NCBI GenBank assembly: GCA_021810145.1
Contig: JAJZJL010000034.1
Coordinates: 1 to 37,800 of the forward strand
From: Planctomycetota bacterium
Lineage (GTDB): Bacteria > Planctomycetota > Phycisphaerae > WQYP01
DNA length: 37,800 bases
Direction: 5' to 3'
The position numbers and the translations under genes are program-made. The notes beneath the pieces are model-generated. The model did not search any database. It was given only the letters and a program-made list of their open reading frames with translations, and had not been told where the DNA came from. Positions 19,816 through 29,429 of this stretch are shown here, piece after piece; position 1 is the first letter of the stretch, and every line of letters begins with the position of its first letter.

Positions 19816-21583
19816 ACCGTTTTCACCGGTCAGAAAAAACCAGGTAATGTTCAATGATCTGCTGGTAAAGCGCTCTTTATGTGCTGTGGCCGCGTTGGGA
19901 GCCGCGGTGGGCTTATGCGGGTGCGCCAGTATTGATTCCGGCGGCTTTGAAAATTATCAGAAATCAGCCATTGCCCATCAACAGGCCGTTGAATCCGGAG
20001 CCGCGACGCAAACCTCGGTCAAGGAGTTATCCTCCGCGTTGCCGCCGGAGGCGGGGAAAACGCCACCGGCAACCCAGTTGGCCAGCAGTGGCCAGGTTAT
20101 TAAATTATCGCTGGCCGATGCGCTGGTGATCGGCTTAAAAAATAATCCTACCCTGCAGGTGCAGCGGTTTAATCCCGCGCTTTCGCAGGAGCAAATTGAG
20201 GCTCAGCGCGGAGCGTTTGATCCAACGGTAACCGCGGGTGTGCAGGCATCTAAAAATCGCGTGCCCACCAGCGGTGGTTATGTCACCGCGAGCGGTGGGT
20301 ATATTCCCGGCAGCCAGCACTTCGGCACGACGGATTCGGGTAATGCCAATCTGGGCTTAAGTGAAAAGCTCCCCACCGGCACATCCATTTCCGCAACGAT
20401 GAATTCCGGACTCAACAGCAGCGAGAACGGAGGCGGACAATCCACAACGGTCAATGGCTCGATCACCGTAACACAGGCCTTGCTGCAGGGCGGCGATCTG
20501 CAGGCCAACCTGGCCGGCATTGAAAGTGCGCGCATCGGAAAGAAGATATCAAACTATCAGCTGCGCGGCGAGGCCCTGACGATCACCGATAATATTATTC
20601 AGGCCTATTGGGCTTATGTGCTGGCCCAGCAGAATGTTCAGATTTTAAAAACCGCATTGAACGTGGCGCAGCAACAGGAAGACCAGACCAAGGAACTTAT
20701 TCGTGTGGGCCGCACTTCGCCGGCTGAATTTGCACCCGCCGTGGCTCAAACGGCCGTTACGCGCGAACAGCTTGTCAGCGCTGTTGGTGCCATGAAAATC
20801 GCCCGGCTGAACCTCTTGAGCCTTGTGGCCCCGACGGATCGGCCGTTCTGGCACGATCAATTGGAATTGACCACTCTGCCTTACAATCCCGGCGGCCCCA
20901 CCGCGCCGCTGGAAGAACATACCCAACTGGCTCTGAAGATGAGCCCGATTCTCAATCAGACCCGGTTGCAGATTCAGCAGGGGGATCTCTCGGTTATCCA
21001 AACCCGCAACGGTTTGCTGCCCGTGCTGAACATGTTTATTACCATGGGTAAAACCGGTTATGCCGAATCGTTCGGACCGGCGGCTGAACATCTCAACGGA
21101 TCGGCTTATCAGCTTGTTGGCGGATTATCTTTCAATTATCCGATTTTCAACCGTACGCCCACCGCCAATTATCAAAGCGCGGTTTTAAGCCGCGATCAGG
21201 AAGAGGCCGCGCTGGCCAACACCGTTCGCAGTGTGGAATTAAGCGTTCGCACCGCCTACATTCAGGCCGAAACCGACAAGCAGCAAATAACCGCCACCGC
21301 CGCCACCACCGAAGCCCAGGCGGAAACCTTACGCGCCACCCAGGGTGAATTTAAGGTCGGTGAAAGTACCGCCATTCAGGTTTCGCTGGCGCAATCCAAT
21401 CTGCTTTCCGCGCAGCTTGCACAGGCGCAGGCCAATGTCGCGTATCTTGATGCGCTGAGTACTTTGTATTTGCAGGAAGGCTCGCTGCTGGAACGCTGCC
21501 ACATGAAGGCTCCGGGGGCTGTGGCCGTCAAACCTGTCGGTCCCTCCTGGCTGCGGCGCTGGCCTGATGGCGTATTTCACTGA
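19808..21583 (+). CDS. TolC-family outer-membrane efflux lipoprotein
   Basis: Lipobox-like GLCGCAS; outer-membrane efflux protein repeats (LSLADALVIGLKNNPTLQVQRF; second-half VRTAYIQAETDKQQI); overlaps the macB-like stop. Confidence 0.9.
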   Translation: MNKPFSPVRKNQVMFNDLLVKRSLCAVAALGAAVGLCGCASIDSGGFENYQKSAIAHQQAVESGAATQTSVKELSSALPPEAGKTPPATQLASSGQVIKLSLADALVIGLKNNPTLQVQRFNPALSQEQIEAQRGAFDPTVTAGVQASKNRVPTSGGYVTASGGYIPGSQHFGTTDSGNANLGLSEKLPTGTSISATMNSGLNSSENGGGQSTTVNGSITVTQALLQGGDLQANLAGIESARIGKKISNYQLRGEALTITDNIIQAYWAYVLAQQNVQILKTALNVAQQQEDQTKELIRVGRTSPAEFAPAVAQTAVTREQLVSAVGAMKIARLNLLSLVAPTDRPFWHDQLELTTLPYNPGGPTAPLEEHTQLALKMSPILNQTRLQIQQGDLSVIQTRNGLLPVLNMFITMGKTGYAESFGPAAEHLNGSAYQLVGGLSFNYPIFNRTPTANYQSAVLSRDQEEAALANTVRSVELSVRTAYIQAETDKQQITATAATTEAQAETLRATQGEFKVGESTAIQVSLAQSNLLSAQLAQAQANVAYLDALSTLYLQEGSLLERCHMKAPGAVAVKPVGPSWLRRWPDGVFH

Positions 21584-21665
21584 TCTGGCGCGTTTGTCAA
21601 AAATGCAGCACTATCAGCGTTTTGCTTGTTCCGAGGCGATCACCTCGGCGTCTGAATCCGCCGCT

Positions 21666-22364
21666 TCACTTTCCGGAGCAGGACTTCCCCGCGTCCGATG
21701 GCGTTAACAGTGCCACATGCAGCGGTTTATAGTAATAATGGAAACCGCCGTAAAGCGGTCGCTTATACGCGCCATTGAGTCCATTGAGGTGCGATGAATC
21801 CCAATTGTGATCATTTCCGGCGTAGATTCCGCCGTGCCAGTCGGCTCCCCAGTGGTGTCCCTGCGCCGTTGCCAGCAGATCCCCTTTTACCAGCACCTTG
21901 GGATTGGAAAAATAAACCCAGTTTGGATCAGGATAATCGTTCACCGGCAGACCGCCGGGCAGATTCAGCCATCGCTTGAGATTGTACGGATGTGGATAAA
22001 AATCTTCGCGATGCGGGGAACCATCCGCCAGTATCGCATTCCACACCTGCCGGCAATAGCCGTAACAATCGCCGATGCCATTAAACCGATAAGGCCGGTT
22101 CCACGGGGCAATACCGGCACATCTTGCCATGACCATATTTTGCAGCACGACCCCGCTGATGCCGGATTTTATCAGCCGGTTGATCCGTTGCTCAATGGTG
22201 ATTGCTTTGGCGACCGGAGGCTTGGCGGCCGGCGGGGCGCTGGCGCAGCCGGCCAATGTCAACAACCCGGTGAGCGCAAGCCCCAGCACCGATGCCCAGC
22301 CGAAAAAACGAAAGCCTGATGATCGCAAAAGCGACCGCTTGATAGTGCCATTGATTCTAAACAA
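21666..22364 (-). CDS. Lipoprotein with NlpC/P60- or CHAP-like Cys/His arrangement
   Basis: Lipobox-like TLAGCAS; IGDCYGYCRQVWNAI ... GDLLATAQGHHWGADWHGGIYAGN. Confidence 0.6.
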   Translation of the reverse strand: MFRINGTIKRSLLRSSGFRFFGWASVLGLALTGLLTLAGCASAPPAAKPPVAKAITIEQRINRLIKSGISGVVLQNMVMARCAGIAPWNRPYRFNGIGDCYGYCRQVWNAILADGSPHREDFYPHPYNLKRWLNLPGGLPVNDYPDPNWVYFSNPKVLVKGDLLATAQGHHWGADWHGGIYAGNDHNWDSSHLNGLNGAYKRPLYGGFHYYYKPLHVALLTPSDAGKSCSGK

Positions 22365-22388
22365 ATGAAGTGCTCCAAATCTCGGTTC

Positions 22389-22577
22389 AGATTTGAGATT
22401 TTAAATCTCAAATCTCAGATATCAAATCCCAAATTTCAGATCTCAGCTTCGCAATTTCAAATTTCAAATTTGTGATATCAAATCTCAGATATCAAATCTG
22501 AAATTTCAAATCTCAAATTTGAGATTTCAGATTCCCAATCTCAAATCCCAAATTTCAAATCTCAAATTTCAAATCTC
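22389..22577. repeat. Degenerate heptanucleotide tandem repeat tract (AAATYTC), with inverted segments
   Basis: Five in-phase heptamers at 22543-22577; 13-bp-arm inverted repeat 22389-22401/22403-22415; perfect 20-bp palindrome 22508-22527. Confidence 0.9.
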
Positions 22578-22631
22578 CGCCCCCAGGTTCCAGCTTCCAC
22601 GTCTGATCCCCCTCGCCGGGACAGTTTCCAA

Positions 22632-24722
22632 CTATCTGCACCTCGCGCGTCGGCGCATTAACGTCAGTGCTGTCAGACCCGCTGCCAGCAGCACCAGCGG
22701 TAGCGGTTCGGGTACTGCTGTGGCGGTCAAATCCAGGGACCTGTTGGTGATGTTGTTGCTCAGCAGATAATTAAATCCGGATGGTCCGGTTATCGTCCAG
22801 GAACTCAAATCCACCGCATCCTCCAGCAATCGGTAATCAAAAAGATGGTAGGTGCCCGCGATGGGCGTGCCACTAAGCGCTACCGTGTCGCCGCTGCTCA
22901 AGATGAACGCATCACCGATTGTAATGGAGCTGTTGGACGTTCCGAGCAGATAAAAATTAAATGTCGCGGTAAGGCCATTCATGTTCAACCCCGCCGCCAG
23001 AGTCAGTTTCCCGGTGGTGGGAGAAAAGTCTTTGAAATTGCTGTTCAGCTTGCCGCCACCGGTAAAAAAGCCGCCGCTTCCCATAACGGTTACCGGCCCG
23101 CTGACAGTTCCCTCCCCGGCGATGCCACCATGAATGCCGGCCGGTTGCAGACCATTGTTGCCGCTCGCAGCGCCATTCAGCGTAACCGCCCCGTGGCCCG
23201 TGCTGCCTCCGGCTGATACCAGCAGTGTGGCCCCGCCGGTAACGTACGTTCCGCCACTCCAACCGGTATTGTTGCTGACAATATCATCGTATCCGCCGGC
23301 ATTACTGAACAGAAAGCCATTGGTATAGGATGACGGTGTGCCGCCGGCATCGGTCACGGCACCGGTGATAATCACATTACCGGGGACTTTATTGGCGTGG
23401 CTGTCCCATACCGCAATCAGGTTATTAAAGCCAAAACGCGTCACCCGCGTCTGACTGTCATTAAACGTGATATTGCCTCCGAGAATAATGTTTCCCGGAC
23501 CGGCATAAATGCTGTTGGTGCTGGAATTGGCGGCTGTGCCCATGGTGCCGAAGAATTGCATAGGAGCGTTAATCGTCAGGGTATTGGCGCTGTTGTTGTA
23601 TATGGGGTCCACATACGTTTGAAAATTAATGGGATCAGATCCATTGATGGTCACGGCCGGAGCATTGATGTCGGAAACATTGATTTGTGCGACATTGACC
23701 ACTTTGTTTCCACTGGCGGCCTGATCAAATGAAATGTTTGCGGTCGCCTGGGAAGAACTGGTGAAATCCGCAACACTTCCGGCCGTCCAGTCGCTGGTCC
23801 AGTTGGCGGCGTTACTCCAATTGCCGTTGGTGCCAGCGCCGGTCCAGGTAACAGTAGTGGCCGTTTCCTGGCCCGGGAGTTGCAGTTGGGCCGGGAGCAC
23901 CTCGGCGAGAGCCATCGACGCGAAACTGCCGTTGTAGGCGTCCAGATCAACATTGCCTGAAATGCCCGAAACGCTTCCTCTGTCGGAATATTGCCAGAAA
24001 GTCCATGTGTTCCATGGCGATATGCTCTCATTCGGCGTGGAACCTGGTGCCGGGACGGAATAAGTCCAATCCGCCAGCCAGAGCGGGTTGGCGCTGGAGC
24101 TTGAATTAAGCATGGATGCGTAACTCGTGCCAGTGTATACCACCGGTCTGGCTCCGGTCAGATTATAAACATCCGTGCACCACGCGCTGACCCACGCACC
24201 AAGTGATGTCGCCCCCACATGCGCTCCGCCGCCCGTTTCCAGATCCAGAGCCGGTGCCAGATGCCCCCCCTGAAAAGCTCCATATTGCGACGCATAATTG
24301 ACAAAATATTGGGCTTCGGCCAATGGGGTATTCGCCTCCGGATGGGCGAAATCATAAGCACCGATGCTCACGCCCGCGGCGGTTCCATTGAGCTCATTAT
24401 TCGGCAGATAAGGATCGGTATACGATACACCTTCAGTAGCCTTGGCCCACGCAAATTGGATGCCGGTTCCCGCTGCTGCATTCCAGTTGATCGTGCCCTG
24501 ATAGTTGGATACGTCAATTCCCAAGGCCTGCGTTCCCGCGCGTGCGACTGATGGAAAACCCGCGAAAGCGGCCAGGCCGACGGCTGCGCCGGCGGCAAGC
24601 CCACATAGCCGGTTCTGGAGTGTGAAACGGGTTTCCGCTTTTACGGCAGCCTGTGTATTCTGGGCGGTTAACGCCGCGGAAGTACCGGTACGTTGTCCTG
24701 ATTTGCAGTAAATCAAACGCAT
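22632..24722 (-). CDS. GH25 lysozyme-like domain fused to autotransporter-like repeat region, C-terminal PEP-CTERM signal
   Basis: LGIDVSNYQGTINWNAAAGTGIQFAWAKATEG ... HLAPALDLETGG ... LWLADWTY ... TFWQYSDRG; C-terminal VPEPLPLVLLAAGLTALTLMRRRARCR; ORF open to 24794. Confidence 0.88.
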   Translation of the reverse strand: MRLIYCKSGQRTGTSAALTAQNTQAAVKAETRFTLQNRLCGLAAGAAVGLAAFAGFPSVARAGTQALGIDVSNYQGTINWNAAAGTGIQFAWAKATEGVSYTDPYLPNNELNGTAAGVSIGAYDFAHPEANTPLAEAQYFVNYASQYGAFQGGHLAPALDLETGGGAHVGATSLGAWVSAWCTDVYNLTGARPVVYTGTSYASMLNSSSSANPLWLADWTYSVPAPGSTPNESISPWNTWTFWQYSDRGSVSGISGNVDLDAYNGSFASMALAEVLPAQLQLPGQETATTVTWTGAGTNGNWSNAANWTSDWTAGSVADFTSSSQATANISFDQAASGNKVVNVAQINVSDINAPAVTINGSDPINFQTYVDPIYNNSANTLTINAPMQFFGTMGTAANSSTNSIYAGPGNIILGGNITFNDSQTRVTRFGFNNLIAVWDSHANKVPGNVIITGAVTDAGGTPSSYTNGFLFSNAGGYDDIVSNNTGWSGGTYVTGGATLLVSAGGSTGHGAVTLNGAASGNNGLQPAGIHGGIAGEGTVSGPVTVMGSGGFFTGGGKLNSNFKDFSPTTGKLTLAAGLNMNGLTATFNFYLLGTSNSSITIGDAFILSSGDTVALSGTPIAGTYHLFDYRLLEDAVDLSSWTITGPSGFNYLLSNNITNRSLDLTATAVPEPLPLVLLAAGLTALTLMRRRARCR

Positions 24723-25115
24723 ATCGTTTTGCCTCGCTAAAAACATCACATCACCTGCCAGCCATAATCGTTCCACGCCGGATGTATCCTGCACCGATTT
24801 CCGCTTGAAACGTCATTGTATTGAAGAACCTCTCAACTCCTGCTTTTATGGGGCGTTGACAACCATTCCATTGCTGCAGTGTGACACCCCTGCCGGAAAA
24901 AAACAAGTGCCATATTTTATCAAAAGCAGTGCCAATTTTGGTCAAAGTGAACACAATTTTCAGGGATTCATCCATGCAATTCATGGTATCAGCCATCTGG
25001 AGAGCGTTTGCAGGTATGTGCGTCGCCGTTCCCGCAGTGTTTCAGGTCGGCGAAGTCAAAACGCAGCGGGGCAGGTGAATGAGATTTGTCATGGCTCGGG
25101 AATGATGACAACCAT

Positions 25116-26042
25116 TTACGTACTGCGCGCGTCCAGATATTCCACCACGTCCCGGGCCACCCAGCTCATGGCGTCCATGGCACCTTGCGTACGGGCGGCC
25201 AGATGGGCTGAAAAAATGAGATTGGGTGCAGACCACAGCGGATAATCGGCCCCCGGTGGTTCGGGTTGATGTACATCCAGAGCCGCACCGCCGATGGTTC
25301 CCGCTTTTAGCGCTTCCGCCAGCGCATAAGCATCAATCACTTCTCCGCGTGCGGTGTTTACGACAATGGCATGCTTTGGCATGAGCGCCAATGTTTCGCG
25401 ATTGATCATGCCCGCGTTGCCGGGGCGGTGGCTGACGTGAATGGAGAGAATATCGGCGTGGCGATACAACTCCGGTTTATCCACACTTTGTGCCGGAAAA
25501 TCAACGTGTGAGGCCACGTCAATGACATCGTTGTACAGCACATGCATGCCAAACGCATGCGCCACTTTTCCCACCGCCCGGCCAATACGCCCCATTCCCA
25601 GTATGCCCAGTGTCTTCCCGTGCAATTCCAGCCCACGAATCGTTTTCCGGAAGCGATGAAATTCTTCGCCGGAAATCGGTGTTTTCAGATTCACCACCGG
25701 CCGAGCCAGCGTAAAAATCAGATTAAATACATATTCCACCACCGCGTGCGTGTTGGCCTGCGGCGTGGAAAGAACCTTGATGCCGCGCTTGGCGCATGCG
25801 TCCTGATCAATATTTTCCAATCCAACGCCGGCTCGTCCCACCACTTGCAGTTTGGGGGCGAACGCAAGAAGTTCCGCATTAACCGTCGTATACGTGCGGA
25901 CAATCAGGCCCGCGGCGTCGGCCAATGCGGCGGTTAACGCGGCGCGATCTTTATATGATGCTTCACGCACAGCGGCATGTTCTTTCAGCCAGGTAAAGGG
26001 TACCGCTTCAAGTCCTTCGGTAACAACAATCGTATGATTCAT
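25116..26042 (-). CDS. D-isomer-specific 2-hydroxyacid dehydrogenase (phosphoglycerate dehydrogenase-like)
   Basis: VVGRAGVGLENIDQDACAKRGIKVLSTPQANTHAVVEY; GKTLGILGMGRIGRAVGKVAHAFGM; NTARGEVIDAYALAEALK; GGAALDVHQPEP. Confidence 0.92.
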   Translation of the reverse strand: MNHTIVVTEGLEAVPFTWLKEHAAVREASYKDRAALTAALADAAGLIVRTYTTVNAELLAFAPKLQVVGRAGVGLENIDQDACAKRGIKVLSTPQANTHAVVEYVFNLIFTLARPVVNLKTPISGEEFHRFRKTIRGLELHGKTLGILGMGRIGRAVGKVAHAFGMHVLYNDVIDVASHVDFPAQSVDKPELYRHADILSIHVSHRPGNAGMINRETLALMPKHAIVVNTARGEVIDAYALAEALKAGTIGGAALDVHQPEPPGADYPLWSAPNLIFSAHLAARTQGAMDAMSWVARDVVEYLDARST

Positions 26043-26266
26043 AGTCTGCTTTTTCCTGAATGTTCCTTGTGTGCGAGTATAGTTTCAATGCCATCGCTTC
26101 GCCACCGCCGGCAAACAATGCATCCCCCAAAGTCCGCGGATCACAATCATGCCGACACGGTTCCTCGCGGAAAACAAACCAATCAGCTCTTGCGCGGCTG
26201 GTCGGGTAGATCGCCGGCGATTGGGTTGTGTTCCCGTTGCGGCCTGTTCGGAAGTGCCGCTTGAGC

Positions 26267-27892
26267 TCAACGGTTGTCGAATCGGCGGCACTTTTGAAAA
26301 ACGCCCAGATCCAGTACCGCGCCGTCGGGGTAATCCGCGGTGACATCGAAAGCATGCCGGCTCAGGGAAGTAAATATCACCACCACGCAGCGCACCGCAC
26401 GGACATATCGCAAATCCCCCGGGGCGGGGCCGGTGTACCGTTGATTGTCGGTTTTTTGAAAATGGAAAATAAACTGGGCCAGCCCGGAAGGCGTATTTAA
26501 CAACAATGCCGGACCGGTAACATACACGCCGTTATTAATCTGTTTCAGTGATGGATAGCGTTTGAGCCGCAGCTCCGGCAGGGCGTTGCGGCGATTTTTC
26601 CGGGAAGAATTCCGCCACTGAATCAGTCCGCCTTCCTCGGTTCGCGCATTGTGCTGTGACGCTTGTCCCATTTGTGTAATGTCAGCGCGGAAATAGCGAT
26701 GCGCCAACGCGGCATAAAGGTTTTCCACCAGCAGTAAATCGCAATAGGATAATCGACTTGCGTTATCAGCAAGGGATGGATTCGGATTATCCGGCGATCC
26801 GGGATAGGGGCCGGGCCGCCGCACATGCCGATGCCCCGCGTAATAATGCTCAACAATCCTCTTGAGCACATTGGGTGGGGCATATTGTTGTGGATGGGCC
26901 AAGCGGGCAAGCAGACCGATCAGGCGAGGCGGAATTCCGCGGGGCATGCAGGAATGGGCAGGAAAAAGGGTCTGACCGCTGCGCGCCGCGGCTTGCAGCG
27001 GTTTTGCGGCGGCTGCAGGACTGCTGGTTTGACCGGTCGGCGGATCCATGCGGTGCGGATCATTCCCATTCGGCAGCAGGCGACAGTGCCTTGCGGCCGC
27101 ACGTGCCAGCGCTAAATATCCGCCGCCGTGGAATTCCTCAATCCAGGCTACTTGTTCCGCGGTATGCGGTACGTAGAAAAAAATCCGGGCATACCAACGA
27201 AGGGCGGAAAGCATGGGGTCGGAAACGCGCTTGTGATTCAGCACCAGTGCGTACAACTGCGTTGGCGGCAGCAGATGATACAGCAAGTTGAGAGCCGCAA
27301 GGCGCACCGTCAGGCTGTGCCCGTGCAGGAATGTGTCAGCCAGGCAGTGCCGCAGTCCGCTGTGGCACAACGCGCGGATCGCCTGCGCTTCCGGGCGATG
27401 TGCGAAAGTGAAACGATGTGCCGGACGCTTCAGTGACAGAATCAACGGATCCACCAGAGCCGCGTCACCGGTGCTTTGCGCCAGGGCACAGGCGTGAATC
27501 AGTACGCGCCAATGTTGAAATCGGGGAATCTGCCGGGCCAGTACGGCAATGCCAAGAAGTTTATCAGCATTCATGATCTGATCCATGGCATACATTTTCA
27601 TCGCCGGCTGCTGGCCATAGCCCGCCACCACCCGCACCAGCACGGCCAGACGTGCCGGATCGTCCGCTGCCGTGGTGCCAAGCAATTGCTGATCCGCCCT
27701 CTTTCGCGTTCTGGCGGAATCGGAAATATCACCCAATGTGCGCAGCAGCATCTTTCGCTTTTGCGCCAGCGCCGAAGAACCGGTTATCGGCGCAGTGCAA
27801 CCGGCCGGCAGGATGGCGATCAGCACTATCATCGCCGCACTTCGGGCACGCAACGGGTGGTATCGCAACGATGACGGCAAACGAAACAACAT
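26267..27892 (-). CDS. Hypothetical lipoprotein
   Basis: Long ORF; lipobox-like ILPAGCTAP near the N-terminus; helical HEAT-like segments. Confidence 0.65.
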   Translation of the reverse strand: MLFRLPSSLRYHPLRARSAAMIVLIAILPAGCTAPITGSSALAQKRKMLLRTLGDISDSARTRKRADQQLLGTTAADDPARLAVLVRVVAGYGQQPAMKMYAMDQIMNADKLLGIAVLARQIPRFQHWRVLIHACALAQSTGDAALVDPLILSLKRPAHRFTFAHRPEAQAIRALCHSGLRHCLADTFLHGHSLTVRLAALNLLYHLLPPTQLYALVLNHKRVSDPMLSALRWYARIFFYVPHTAEQVAWIEEFHGGGYLALARAAARHCRLLPNGNDPHRMDPPTGQTSSPAAAAKPLQAAARSGQTLFPAHSCMPRGIPPRLIGLLARLAHPQQYAPPNVLKRIVEHYYAGHRHVRRPGPYPGSPDNPNPSLADNASRLSYCDLLLVENLYAALAHRYFRADITQMGQASQHNARTEEGGLIQWRNSSRKNRRNALPELRLKRYPSLKQINNGVYVTGPALLLNTPSGLAQFIFHFQKTDNQRYTGPAPGDLRYVRAVRCVVVIFTSLSRHAFDVTADYPDGAVLDLGVFQKCRRFDNR

Positions 27893-28067
27893 TCCAGAAC
27901 CACCGCACCTGCCTTGAGTCTACGTATATGTGCGACCATTAAGCTGTCGCTGTCAATATTCTTGAAATGTTATCAGGATATCAACGCCGTATAAACCGAA
28001 ACGGATCCCCCGGTGTGCTTTTCGTCCGGCATGCGGGGCCTTGCAATTCAAGTCACTCCCCGACAAG

Positions 28068-29429
28068 ATGATAAACACGGTCGCGGTGTTGGCCGGAGCG
28101 GGACGGACCATGACAGCGTTTTTCATACACAATATTGACCTTTTGCTGCCGATGCTCCTGCTGTTGGGTATAGCGGCCATATTTGCCGGTGTGGAAACCG
28201 TATTTTTCTCTCTGACCCGGCATGAACTGTATCAATTCAAAAACAGCGGAAAACGGGGACAAATATTGGCCGCAACCCTGCGGGAGCGCAGCCGGCCATT
28301 ACTGGTTCTGATTCTTCTGATCAATATGGCCTGCACCATTCTGATCTTTGTGCTCAGTACCATTCTGCTGCAACGACTCAGCCGCCATTTCGGTCATCTC
28401 GCGATCATCGCCCTGAGCCTTGCGCCCGTGCTGGTGGTCGCGTATTTTGGAGAATTGGTTCCCAAAATTTTCGCCCGGCGGTTCAACCGCTATTTCGCGC
28501 CGCTGGCGGCGGGCCCCATGACCGTTCTGCTGCGGATGGCCACACCGCTGTTAAGCGTCATTGAACGCGCTTTAATTAATCCGTCGCACCGCCTTCTGGG
28601 GCGCAAAGGCAACCCCAATTTGTCGCTTGTTGAGCTGCGCGAATTGCTGATGATGAGCCGCGATCAGGGAGTCATTGATAAAGCGGAAAACCAGGTTCTC
28701 CAGCAGGTCTTGTGGCTGCGGGAGATACGGGTGCGGCATGTCATGGTGCCCCGTGTGGATATGGTGGCGTTTAACATTCAGCGCCCGCTTTCCGAGCTAT
28801 CCGAACTTATTGCCCGCAGTCACCTTTCCAAAATTCCCGTTTATGATCGGGATATTGATAATATTCTCGGCATTCTTTACGCCAAGACTTTTCTGCTTGA
28901 TACGCCCGCCACTTCCGCCGCGCTTACACCGCTGTTGCGGCCCGTCTATTTTGTGCCGGAGTTGCAGACTCTCGACCGCCTGCTGGTGGGCTTTCGTGAA
29001 AAGCATATTCAATTGGCCGTGGCGGTGGATGAATATGGCGGCATAGCCGGCATGATTGCTCTGGAAGATGTTGTGGAGCAACTGATCGGTGAAATTTATG
29101 AGCCGGACGAACCCGTTAAAATACCGGTTCGACAGATCGCCGCGGATGAATTTCTGGTTTCCGGTGATTTGTCGCTTATTGAATGTGGCGAATTCTTCGG
29201 CGATCCGGTGAAAGCCCCGCATATTTCCACCGTCGGTGGGCTGATTTACGCCCAGTTAAATCGTGTGCCCCGCGCCGGAGATTCCGTAACGCTTGATCAT
29301 CTGCGGCTAACGGTCGAATCCATGCGCGGCCGACGCGTGGATCAGGTGAAAATTGTGCTCATGGATGATGCCAATGCCGGCACCGATGACAAACATGCTG
29401 ATCAGGAGAATCCGGAGGCCCGGCCATGA
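28068..29429 (+). CDS. CNNM/hemolysin family (DUF21-CBS-CorC_HlyC) membrane protein
   Basis: N-terminal TMs; VRHVMVPRVDMVAFNI CBS region; VAVDEYGGIAGMIALEDVVEQLIGEIYEP; C-terminal CorC-like domain. Confidence 0.9.
   Translation: MINTVAVLAGAGRTMTAFFIHNIDLLLPMLLLLGIAAIFAGVETVFFSLTRHELYQFKNSGKRGQILAATLRERSRPLLVLILLINMACTILIFVLSTILLQRLSRHFGHLAIIALSLAPVLVVAYFGELVPKIFARRFNRYFAPLAAGPMTVLLRMATPLLSVIERALINPSHRLLGRKGNPNLSLVELRELLMMSRDQGVIDKAENQVLQQVLWLREIRVRHVMVPRVDMVAFNIQRPLSELSELIARSHLSKIPVYDRDIDNILGILYAKTFLLDTPATSAALTPLLRPVYFVPELQTLDRLLVGFREKHIQLAVAVDEYGGIAGMIALEDVVEQLIGEIYEPDEPVKIPVRQIAADEFLVSGDLSLIECGEFFGDPVKAPHISTVGGLIYAQLNRVPRAGDSVTLDHLRLTVESMRGRRVDQVKIVLMDDANAGTDDKHADQENPEARP

Noticed and set aside
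21631-21648. CCGAGG-CGATCA-CCTCGG inverted repeat between convergent genes as a Rho-independent terminator
   Set aside because: Short 6-bp stem and no T-tract on either side; not strong enough to call.
22389-22577. CRISPR array
   Set aside because: Repeat units are 7 nt, contiguous and degenerate, with no spacers; no cas genes in the window.
22632-24722. Prophage endolysin
   Set aside because: The GH25 domain carries a PEP-CTERM sorting signal and autotransporter-like region, and no phage structural, holin or integrase genes are nearby.
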